Positions 1-5,300 of a stretch of DNA of 5,997 nt are shown one piece after another (position 1 is the first letter of the stretch; each line of letters opens with the position of its first letter). Source of the stretch: an uncultured Saprospiraceae bacterium (lineage in GTDB: Bacteria; Bacteroidota; Bacteroidia; Chitinophagales; Saprospiraceae); assembly GCA_937127195.1 (NCBI GenBank), contig CAKZLT010000493.1, positions 1-5,997 of the forward strand. Reading direction: 5' to 3'. The notes beneath the pieces were generated by a model, which saw only the letters and a list, made by a program, of their open reading frames with translations, did not search any database and was not told the DNA's origin. The translations under genes and the position numbers were made by a program.

Positions 1-72
1 ATTACTACTTCTAAAACTAAATATGAGCTATATATACGTAAATAAAAACACTTAAAAAAATTCGGTGAGATC
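1..72. other. Upstream region of the first gene
   Basis: Short AT-rich leader before the first gene. I see no exact match to the Bacteroidetes -7 consensus TAnnTTTG here. The only translation signal is a weak purine stretch, GGTGAG at 64-69, four bases before the ATG. No upstream gene end is visible. Confidence 0.4.
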
Positions 73-504
73 ATGAAATTACTATTTACGGCCATTCTTT
101 TAACCTTATCCATAAACTCATTTTCCCAAGAGATGCGCTCTCCAAAGTTCACTTGTACCGAAAATGATTCTGGAGCAGAATATTTTGTATTGGTTGGAAA
201 TCAATTTCCACAAATTCCCAATCTCGATTATTCTTCTGAATTGCAATTAGTAGAATCAAAATATTATTATGATGGAACAGCTTCAATGGATGATATCTTT
301 ACGATAAAAAATATCACAGACACTTCTTTTGAAACTGAAATACTAGATCTTGAAACAGAAGGCATTGACCTTGGTAAAATTTCTTTAAAAATGACAAGTG
401 ATGGAAAATTAACTCAGACATTTGTTATGCCCAAAGAGCATGCACAATTTCTAGGTATTAGCGACCCCAATATGAAAGTTGAATTTACTTGTGGGAAATT
501 TTAG
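73..504 (+). CDS. Small secreted protein of unknown function
   Basis: A 143-residue protein with a clear N-terminal signal peptide: Met-Lys, a hydrophobic run over residues 3-12, then a polar stretch ending in Ser-Phe-Ser-Gln near residue 19. A Ser-Gln just before the mature start is frequent in Bacteroidetes exported proteins. The mature part is about 124 residues, acidic, and rich in Thr, Ser and aromatic residues in alternating patterns that suggest beta-strands. It has only two cysteines, C28 and C140. Both sit in a Phe-Thr-Cys context near opposite ends of the mature chain, so a disulfide closing the domain is plausible. There is no lipobox Cys directly after the signal, so it is probably periplasmic or secreted rather than a lipoprotein. 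The ATG at 73 is preferred because the signal peptide begins there. I do not recognise the family and assign no function. It stands alone, with a hairpin and T-run after it. Confidence 0.8.
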   Translation: MKLLFTAILLTLSINSFSQEMRSPKFTCTENDSGAEYFVLVGNQFPQIPNLDYSSELQLVESKYYYDGTASMDDIFTIKNITDTSFETEILDLETEGIDLGKISLKMTSDGKLTQTFVMPKEHAQFLGISDPNMKVEFTCGKF

Positions 505-517
505 CAACTCTAAGAGT

Positions 518-551
518 TAGTGTCACATTGACACTAGACAGTATTTTTTTT
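518..551 (+). terminator. Probable intrinsic terminator after the small secreted-protein gene
   Basis: TAGTGTCA (518-525) and TGACACTA (529-536) form a perfect 8-bp stem with a 3-nt loop. Seven bases later comes a run of eight T (544-551). A small second hairpin, AACTC-TAA-GAGTT (506-518), overlaps its base. The spacing between stem and T-run is longer than in a textbook terminator, so efficiency is uncertain. It separates this gene from the next one on the same strand. Confidence 0.55.
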
Positions 552-624
552 CCCATTATCATAGTTTCTCCTTCACGAACTTGGATTTTTGTAGTTTATT
601 GGCCACAAACAAACTGGAGAAATT

Positions 625-1773
625 ATGAAAAACCAAATACTTTTATTAAGTCTACTAACGTCTGCGCTTTCCTTTCAAATCAACGCGGCCACGATAATCC
701 ATGCTAACAATCAATTACAAAACTTTGACCATATTCTTTTTTCGGAGTCGAGCGGACAGCAACGCGGATGGCTTTTACAACCGAGTATCAATTATGATAT
801 TCATAATAATAGAAACCATTACTCTTTAAAAATGGGTGTTCACTCCATGATTTACACCCAAAATGGGACTTATGCCATTGAGCCACGCCTTACTTTTATC
901 AAAAATGTAAGGAAACTCCAAGGCGATTTGATGTTTTCTTATGGCTTGCATAGTCAACTACAAGCTCCCGAAGTATATTTAAGTGCCAATTCAAAAGGCA
1001 CTTTTGACCATCAAAATCTCGACTTAACGCGCTCGCATCACTTCAACCTAAAGTTCCAAAAGAACCGTGGCAATTTGGGTTTACAAATCCAAACTTATTA
1101 TCAATACCTTTTTGACATTCCTATTATAAACACTCCAAACAGCTCATTTTCAGTCATTAACGAATTAAACAGCTTCATCAACGCACCACTATCCAATGAA
1201 GGAATTGGACAAAATTATGGCGTTGAAGTTGCCATCAAGAAAGAAATAAAAGCCAACCTTTATATTTCAGCTAATGCCAGCTTGTATCAATCTCAATACA
1301 AAGCTGGTGATAATATTTGGAGAAATACGCGCTATAACGGGAATTACATCGCTAATATCATTATTGGAAAAGAATGGTTAAAAAAGCACATCAATAAAAA
1401 AGATAAAAACATCAAACGCAAAATAGGCGTATATGCTAGAGCTGTTTATGCTGGCGGATTGCGTGAAAGCCCGATTGACTTTGCACTTTCGGAGGCCGCA
1501 GGGCAAACAATTATTATTGAAAATGAAGCCTTTACACGCCAACAACCTAATGTATTTAAGCTAGATTTGCGTTTATATTGGAAAAAAGAGATTTATGATT
1601 ATTCAAAAAATAGGCGTTCTCCAACTCGTTCACATACCATTGCTTTAGATATTCAAAATGCCACTAATCATCAAAATGTAGCCTTTAATTATTTTGATGT
1701 ATTTCAAAATGCCGTTATTACCAAATACCAATTGGGCTTAATTCCTTTATTGAGTTGGCGAGTTAATTTTTAA
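625..1773 (+). CDS. Plug-less TonB-dependent receptor barrel fragment with its own signal peptide
   Basis: A 382-residue outer-membrane beta-barrel protein. Residues 1-21 form a signal peptide (MKNQILLL start, INA-A cleavage region). From about residue 50 the chain follows the C-terminal part of Bacteroidetes TonB-dependent receptors: LQPSINY (51-57), YAIEPRLTF (83-91), YGLHSQLQ (106-113), HHFNLKF (138-144), YYQYLFDIP (158-166), NEGIGQNYGVE (191-201), the RNTRYNGNY stretch (233-241), YAGGLRESPID (275-285), ALDIQNATNH (340-349) and YQLGLIPLLSWRVNF to the end. The final Phe and alternating hydrophobics fit the C-terminal barrel signal read by the BAM machinery. Family members are usually about 700-950 residues; the carboxypeptidase-like domain, TonB box, plug and early strands are absent. 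The reading frame is clean, and GGAGA (616-620) lies just before the ATG. It is either a relic of an in-frame internal deletion or a functional mini-barrel; a siderophore or nutrient transport role cannot be assumed without a plug. Confidence 0.8.
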   Translation: MKNQILLLSLLTSALSFQINAATIIHANNQLQNFDHILFSESSGQQRGWLLQPSINYDIHNNRNHYSLKMGVHSMIYTQNGTYAIEPRLTFIKNVRKLQGDLMFSYGLHSQLQAPEVYLSANSKGTFDHQNLDLTRSHHFNLKFQKNRGNLGLQIQTYYQYLFDIPIINTPNSSFSVINELNSFINAPLSNEGIGQNYGVEVAIKKEIKANLYISANASLYQSQYKAGDNIWRNTRYNGNYIANIIIGKEWLKKHINKKDKNIKRKIGVYARAVYAGGLRESPIDFALSEAAGQTIIIENEAFTRQQPNVFKLDLRLYWKKEIYDYSKNRRSPTRSHTIALDIQNATNHQNVAFNYFDVFQNAVITKYQLGLIPLLSWRVNF

Positions 1774-1940
1774 TCATTCTACAACTTTTTGTTTTCATAC
1801 CTATTTCTTTGGAAAAGGCTTTTTTAGTGAACCCCAGCAAATTGTCAAAAACATATCAATCTGATTTTTTTAATCACCTTTTTTTTAAAAAAAACGGGAG
1901 ATGTTACCAACTTGTCTTTTCTTTGTAAGAAATTTTTCGC

Positions 1941-1985
1941 AACTGATTTTTTTATCATTTCTTATAGAAATATAGAAAATCAGTT
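1941..1985. repeat. Nested inverted repeat (hairpin)
   Basis: AACTGATTTT (1941-1950) and AAAATCAGTT (1976-1985) are perfect 10-bp inverted arms. Inside them ATTTCT (1957-1962) and AGAAAT (1966-1971) pair around a TAT loop. The bases between the two stems pair almost completely with two single-base bulges, so the whole 45-nt stretch can fold as one hairpin. It could end transcription from the barrel gene or be half of a repeat element. Confidence 0.6.
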
Positions 1986-2004
1986 ATATGAAAACAGTTT
2001 TTTA

Positions 2005-2180
2005 ATAATGAGTGAAGAAAAATAAATAACTAGCACCATTATACAACTTTATTTTTTTATTTAAAAGCACTTAAAAAATGAACCGTAGCGGTGCTATGCT
2101 TAATTTTTTAAGCACTTTTAAATAAAAAAATAAAGTTGTATAATGGTGCAACTTATTTATTTTTCTTCACTGAGCATTAT
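2005..2180. repeat. Long, nearly perfect palindrome (176 bp)
   Basis: The two halves are reverse complements over almost the full length. AGTGAAGAAAAATAAATAA (2011-2029) matches 2153-2171 exactly over 19 bp. After three positions with two mismatches, 2033-2067 matches 2115-2149 exactly over 35 bp. After two mismatches, CTTAAAAAAT (2070-2079) matches 2103-2112. The apex TAGC-GGT-GCTA (2086-2096) closes on a 3-nt loop. ATAATG (2005-2010) pairs with CATTAT (2175-2180) across a 3-nt bulge on the right side. The predicted structure is one hairpin of roughly 80 bp. It encodes no protein, and I find no clear target-site duplication. It could be a foldback or MITE-type element, or a structured untranslated region ahead of the dehydrogenase gene, which starts 54 bp later. 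Confidence 0.9.
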
Positions 2181-2209
2181 CATTTTGAGAAATAAAAATT
2201 ATCAAAATG
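2181..2209. promoter_or_regulatory. Inverted repeat upstream of the dehydrogenase gene, possible operator
   Basis: CATTTTGA (2181-2188) and TCAAAATG (2202-2209) are perfect 8-bp inverted arms separated by 13 bp. The right arm ends 24 bp before the ATG at 2234. The centre-to-centre distance of the half-sites is 21 bp, about two helical turns, as is common for dimeric regulators. It directly follows the end of the long palindrome. No exact TAnnTTTG -7 element was found beside it, so the regulatory reading is inference. Confidence 0.35.
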
Positions 2210-2233
2210 GCATAAATCTATAGAGCGACAACT

Positions 2234-3517
2234 ATGAAAATCAATTTAAATAATTCTCCTGATGAATTTGTACAAAATGCTATCAAATCTGGCATTACTC
2301 GCGGCTACGTCGTACTAACAGGGCAAACTCCACAGATTTCTAATCAAGAACTAGCTGACATTTATAATTACATCAGTAATTCTCCTGATTATCAAGGGCA
2401 TGAAGGTATATTCTGGGAAGTCGATGCTCCAACAAAAAGTCTTTACGTTGCTGCTATTCATCGCACTAATCGCGGTGCAGGTCAAGGCGGTACTCGTATG
2501 AAACACTACCAAACTTTGGGTGCTCTTTTTACGGATGCCATTCGATTAGCGAAAGGTATGACCGATAAAAATGCCTGTGCGAACCTCTGGTGGGGCGGCG
2601 GAAAAAGTGTTATTCATTCTAATCAAAATCCACGCGAACTACAAGGAACGGAGCGCGAAACTGTATTTACCAACTTTGGGCGATTTATTGCTAGTCTGAA
2701 TGGTGCTTACGTTTGTGCCGAAGATATGAACACGACTCCCGAAGATATGCGTGTTATTCATGCCAATAATCGTTTTTGCACTTGTATTCCCCAAGAAATT
2801 GGAGGAAGTTCTAACCCAAGTATCTTTACCGCTCGCGGTGTATTTATGGGATTGGTTGCTGGTGTTCATCACTTAGCAGGCAAAGATGACAAAACGAATA
2901 TTGACCTTTCCGATCAGCACGTTTTGGTTCAAGGTGCAGGAAATGTCGGTTGGTCTTTGATGGAACAGGTTGTCAATGCTGGAGGTCGTGTCACCGTTTT
3001 TGATATTAATGAAAACACCAAACAAAAGATTAGAGATACCTTTACAACCGAACAAGTTACGATTCAAGAAGATTTGAATACTTTCTATCAAACGGAAGCA
3101 GACATTTTTGCACCTTGTGCCATTGGAGCAATTATTAATGATGAAACTATTCCTCTTTTGAATGTCAAAATGATTGCTGGTGCTGCTAATAATCAATTGA
3201 AAGATGCTGTTGCTCACGCAGAAGCATTACACGCTAAAGGCATTTTATACCTACCTGATTTTATTATTAATAGAATGGGAATTGTCAATTGTGCGAATGA
3301 ACAATATGGTTATTTGTTAGATACTATTGAAGAAAAAATCTTAGAAGTCTATGATTTCACACTTCAATTATTAGATAGAGCGAAGTCAAATGATACTTCT
3401 CCTGAGTTTATGGCAATGCAAATAGCAGAACAACTCTCTAGAGTTGACCATCCTATCTGGGGGCATCGCGGAATGCAACTCATCAAACAATTAGTTAAAG
3501 ATGATTGGGGGAATTAA
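2234..3517 (+). CDS. Glu/Leu/Phe/Val-family amino-acid dehydrogenase (leucine-dehydrogenase-like)
   Basis: A 427-residue NAD(P)-dependent oxidative deaminase, cytoplasmic. The N-terminal domain carries GQGGTRM (83-89), GMTDK with K112, WWGGGK with K124, and AEDMNTT with D164. In leucine dehydrogenases the two lysines bind the substrate carboxylate and act in catalysis, and the Asp completes the active site. The C-terminal Rossmann domain shows VLVQGAGNVG (230-239), with D257 ending the second strand, which favours NAD over NADP. IFAPCAIGAIIND (291-303) and IAGAANNQL (314-322) are family signatures. GGTRM and GGGK are of the leucine/phenylalanine type rather than the glutamate type, but at 427 residues it is longer than typical leucine dehydrogenases (about 365). 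The usual NAGGLIN stretch reads NRMGIVN (346-352). The true substrate is therefore open; a simple glutamate dehydrogenase label would be risky. It converges on lysA with a hairpin between them. Confidence 0.9.
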   Translation: MKINLNNSPDEFVQNAIKSGITRGYVVLTGQTPQISNQELADIYNYISNSPDYQGHEGIFWEVDAPTKSLYVAAIHRTNRGAGQGGTRMKHYQTLGALFTDAIRLAKGMTDKNACANLWWGGGKSVIHSNQNPRELQGTERETVFTNFGRFIASLNGAYVCAEDMNTTPEDMRVIHANNRFCTCIPQEIGGSSNPSIFTARGVFMGLVAGVHHLAGKDDKTNIDLSDQHVLVQGAGNVGWSLMEQVVNAGGRVTVFDINENTKQKIRDTFTTEQVTIQEDLNTFYQTEADIFAPCAIGAIINDETIPLLNVKMIAGAANNQLKDAVAHAEALHAKGILYLPDFIINRMGIVNCANEQYGYLLDTIEEKILEVYDFTLQLLDRAKSNDTSPEFMAMQIAEQLSRVDHPIWGHRGMQLIKQLVKDDWGN

Positions 3518-3522
3518 TTAAA

Positions 3523-3607
3523 GGTTTCGGGTTGCGAGTTTCGGGTTGCAAGTTGGCTACCGCTGTTTAATGGATAACAGCGATAGCCAACTCGCAACCC
3601 GAAACTC
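3523..3607. repeat. Heptad-repeat hairpin element between convergent genes (copy 1)
   Basis: Starting six bases after the dehydrogenase stop, five 7-bp units run in tandem: GGTTTCG, GGTTGCG, AGTTTCG, GGTTGCA, AGTTGGC (3523-3557). They lead into GCTACCGCTGTT (3556-3567). After an 8-nt loop (3568-3575), 3576-3607 is the reverse complement of 3536-3567 with only two mismatches, giving a 32-bp stem. The right arm ends on the first base of the lysA stop codon as read on the plus strand. The same core and heptad type recur at 5149-5241. Its position between two convergent genes suggests it stops transcription from both sides, although no long T-run follows on either strand. Confidence 0.85.
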
Positions 3608-4842
3608 TAAAACGCCATTTCTACTTGATTAACAAAAATATCTTCAATCGTTTCGCGCTTTCTTATCAAGTGCGCTTTGCCTTGATAAATCGCGACTTCT
3701 GCTGGTCGAAAGCGGGAATTATAATTGGAAGACATCATAAAAGAATACGCGCCTGCATTCTTGAATGCTAGAATATCGCCTTCTGATATTTCATTAATTT
3801 TTCTATCCCAACCAAAAGTATCTGTCTCACAAATATATCCTACTACCGTATAGTAGCGCATCGCCCCTTCTGTATTAGAAATATTGAAAATGTGATGATA
3901 TGCATCATAAAACATCGGGCGAATCAAGTGATTCATACCTGAGTCTATTCCCGCAAAAACCGTTGCAGTCGTTTGTTTGATAACATTTGTCTTTGCTAAA
4001 AAGTACCCCGACTCACTTACCAAATACTTTCCTGGCTCAAACATCATTGTCAAATCACGACCGTATTCTTTACAAAATTCATTGAAACGATTGCCTAATT
4101 TTTCGCCCAAACTAACAATATCTGTCTTGCGATCTGTTGGTTTGTAAGGCACTTTGAAGCCACTACCAAAATCAATATACTCCAAGTCTTTGAAGTATTC
4201 TAACGCCTTTTCAAATAAGATTTCTGCTCCGCGCATAAATACATCTACATCCAAAATATCAGAACCTGTATGCATGTGTAAACCAGTTACTTTGATACCT
4301 GTCGAAATCAAAATACGGTGTAAATGACGCATTTGATAAATAGAAATACCAAACTTACTATCAATATGTCCAACTGAAATTTTAGGGTTTCCGCCAGCAA
4401 AAATATGAGGATTCAGTCGAATACAAACAGGAACTTTGTCTCCATAGTGATTTCCGATATGCTCCAACATCGGCAAATTATCGACATTGATATTTACGCC
4501 CAATTCGATAGCTTCCTGCATTTCTACAAACGAAACACAGTTCGGGGTGTACATGATTTCATTAGGCTCAAAACCAACATGTAAGGCAGAACGCACTTCT
4601 TGAATAGATACAGTATCTACGCCACTACCTATTTTTTTAAAAAACTTCAACACACTCAAATTACTCAACGCCTTACAAGCATACATGATTTTCATGTTAC
4701 TATGCTTAAAAGCATCTTTTAATTCATTGTACTGTGCTTCGATTTTCTCAAAATCATAGACATAAAGCGGTGCGCCAAATTCTTCTACTAGTCCTTTCAC
4801 GTTCACACCTTGAATGTGATACTCGTTCCCTTGTAATTCCAT
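3607..4842 (-). CDS. lysA: Diaminopimelate decarboxylase
   Basis: A 411-residue PLP enzyme of fold type III that decarboxylates meso-diaminopimelate to L-lysine, the last step of lysine biosynthesis, in the cytoplasm. It is full length for the family. The PLP Schiff-base lysine is K57 in YACKA (54-58). The barrel domain continues with GLHMHTGSD (187-195), the phosphate-binding FGSGF (225-229) and EPGKY (269-273). The C-terminal beta domain carries CETD (338-341), whose Cys and Glu reach into the partner's active site in the dimer, and GAYSFMMSSNYNSR (364-377) with the PLP-contacting Tyr. The order and spacing match LysA rather than ornithine or arginine decarboxylases. The ATG at 4842 is supported by AAGGA immediately upstream on the minus strand. 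About 200 bp further upstream lies a candidate promoter; hairpins lie between. The C-terminus abuts the heptad-repeat hairpin. No second lysine-pathway gene is present here. Confidence 0.95.
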   Translation of the reverse strand: MELQGNEYHIQGVNVKGLVEEFGAPLYVYDFEKIEAQYNELKDAFKHSNMKIMYACKALSNLSVLKFFKKIGSGVDTVSIQEVRSALHVGFEPNEIMYTPNCVSFVEMQEAIELGVNINVDNLPMLEHIGNHYGDKVPVCIRLNPHIFAGGNPKISVGHIDSKFGISIYQMRHLHRILISTGIKVTGLHMHTGSDILDVDVFMRGAEILFEKALEYFKDLEYIDFGSGFKVPYKPTDRKTDIVSLGEKLGNRFNEFCKEYGRDLTMMFEPGKYLVSESGYFLAKTNVIKQTTATVFAGIDSGMNHLIRPMFYDAYHHIFNISNTEGAMRYYTVVGYICETDTFGWDRKINEISEGDILAFKNAGAYSFMMSSNYNSRFRPAEVAIYQGKAHLIRKRETIEDIFVNQVEMAF

Positions 4843-4880
4843 TTTCCTTAACGAATGATTAAAAAATAAGATTATTCTAA

Positions 4881-4925
4881 ATAAAAAAATGTTGTTGCAG
4901 CTATTTTATAAGCCACAACAACATT
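4881..4925 (-). terminator. Intrinsic terminator-like hairpin in the lysA leader
   Basis: AATGTTGTTG (4888-4897) and CAACAACATT (4916-4925) form a perfect 10-bp stem; after a 2x2 internal loop GCT (4900-4902) pairs with AGC (4911-4913). On the minus strand the stem runs into seven consecutive T (4889 down to 4883), the classical shape for Rho-independent termination in the lysA direction. It ends about 40 bp before the lysA start. It may end transcription from the upstream gene, or act as an attenuator of lysA if the promoter lies above it. Confidence 0.65.
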
Positions 4926-4931
4926 CCAATA

Positions 4932-4967
4932 AGGTATCTCTTCCTTTTTTATAAAAAAGAAATACCT
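4932..4967. repeat. Second hairpin in the lysA leader
   Basis: AGGTAT (4932-4937) pairs with ATACCT (4962-4967). The centre CTTTTTTATAAAAAAG (4944-4959) is a perfect 16-bp palindrome. The two stems are joined by an asymmetric internal loop. It lies directly upstream, in the lysA direction, of the terminator-like hairpin, so the two could compete or stack in a leader transcript. Confidence 0.5.
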
Positions 4968-5010
4968 AAATGTGTTTATATAATTTGCAAAAATTAGTCT
5001 CTATTCTTAG

Positions 5011-5038
5011 AATATTCATTTGTTTTCTATTGAATATT
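5011..5038. promoter_or_regulatory. Inverted repeat AATATTCA / TGAATATT, possible operator
   Basis: AATATTCA (5011-5018) and TGAATATT (5031-5038) are perfect 8-bp inverted arms with a 12-bp spacer. The left arm overlaps a second small palindrome, GAATATTC (5010-5017). It sits just downstream of the candidate lysA promoter, where a repressor could act. In such AT-rich sequence a chance occurrence is possible. Confidence 0.3.
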
Positions 5039-5049
5039 TTTAATAATTA

Positions 5050-5079
5050 CAAATCTATAAAAAAAATGGAGAATTGAAA
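5050..5079 (-). promoter_or_regulatory. Candidate Bacteroidetes-type promoter for lysA
   Basis: On the minus strand TAGATTTG (5057 down to 5050) matches the Bacteroidetes -7 consensus TAnnTTTG. Eighteen bases upstream is TTTC (5079 down to 5076), close to the -33 TTTG. It would start a leader of about 200 nt before lysA. The -33 element has one mismatch, and the surrounding sequence is AT-rich. Confidence 0.35.
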
Positions 5080-5100
5080 ACGAAGAATTAAAATAAATTC

Positions 5101-5293
5101 GTTCTTTATGAATTTATGTGGTTTGTCTAAAATTTCACTTTTTCAGATGGTTGCTGGTTGCTGGTTGCTAGTTGCTAGTTTCTGCTACCGCTGTTAATCG
5201 AAACAGCGGTAGCAGAAACCAGAATCTAGAATCTAGAATCTAATCAGGTTAAGTCGGTGACATTTTGAATAACCACATAAAATCATATAGAAT
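5101..5293. repeat. Large imperfect inverted repeat enclosing the heptad hairpin
   Basis: The outer arms 5101-5123 and 5271-5293 match as reverse complements at 20 of 23 positions, including a perfect 11-bp block TTTATGTGGTT (5113-5123) / AACCACATAAA (5271-5281). Further in, AAAATTTCAC (5129-5138) matches GTGACATTTT (5257-5266) with one mismatch and about one base of register shift. Inside lies the heptad hairpin (5149-5241). The whole stretch can thus fold as one long interrupted hairpin of about 193 nt. It ends eight bases before the stop codon of the helix-hairpin-helix gene. This architecture, a palindrome around a central core, resembles the 2005-2180 element in size but not in arm sequence. 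Confidence 0.8.
5149..5241. repeat. Heptad-repeat hairpin element (copy 2)
   Basis: The left side has five tandem 7-bp units: GGTTGCT three times, AGTTGCT, AGTTTCT (5149-5183). They lead into GCTACCGCTGTT (5184-5195). A perfect 18-bp stem forms between 5178-5195 and 5202-5219 with loop AATCGA. The right side has its own heptads: AGAAACC (5214-5220) then AGAATCT three times (5221-5241). Read on the minus strand the right-hand units are AGATTCT, in the same 7-bp register as the left-hand RGTTKCT units, so the arms are partly complementary. The core and the heptad consensus are shared with 3523-3607. No T-run follows the stem on either strand. Confidence 0.9.
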
Positions 5294-5300
5294 CAATAAA

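Larger units (their letters stand above)
1774..2233. other. Gene-free gap dominated by palindromes
   Basis: 460 bp without a credible gene. The first part (1774-2004) is strongly T-rich. It contains TGATT-TTTTT-AATCA (1862-1876), a perfect T8A8 block (1879-1894) and a nested hairpin (1941-1985). The 12-mer CTGATTTTTTTA occurs twice in direct orientation, at 1861-1872 and 1943-1954. Then comes the long palindrome 2005-2180 and a short inverted repeat just upstream of the dehydrogenase gene. No single classical terminator follows the barrel gene directly: CTTT-GGA-AAAG (1807-1817) followed by GCTTTTTT is the nearest candidate and is weak. Confidence 0.6.
4843..5300. other. Gene-free gap: lysA leader and nested repeat element
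   Basis: 458 bp between two minus-strand genes, with no credible ORF. Next to lysA it holds two hairpins (4888-4925 and 4932-4967), an 8-bp inverted repeat (5011-5038) and a candidate promoter (5050-5079). The half near the helix-hairpin-helix gene is occupied by a 193-bp inverted-repeat element with a heptad hairpin at its centre. I looked for the conserved pieces of a lysine riboswitch in the leader and did not recognise them. Confidence 0.6.

Noticed and set aside
489..707. 72-residue plus-strand ORF overlapping two genes
   Set aside because: It crosses the end of the small secreted-protein gene, the hairpin and the start of the barrel gene in another frame. It has no recognisable domain or start signal, so it is a shadow.
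1879..1894. T8A8 palindrome as a terminator
   Set aside because: An A/T-only self-complementary run has no loop and no GC stem, so it is not a convincing terminator by itself.
2005..2180. Insertion sequence with terminal inverted repeats
   Set aside because: There is no transposase and no space between the arms for one, and no clear target duplication. A MITE-like origin remains possible but is not shown.
2639..3217. Two minus-strand ORFs (77 and 114 residues) inside the dehydrogenase gene
   Set aside because: They lie antisense within a well-conserved coding region and have no domain features, so they are shadows.
4843..5060. Lysine riboswitch upstream of lysA
   Set aside because: I could not identify the conserved multi-helix core; only simple hairpins are seen. 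A covariance search would be needed to be certain.
5149..5241. CRISPR array
   Set aside because: The 7-bp units are directly adjacent without unique spacers and are far too short for CRISPR repeats.
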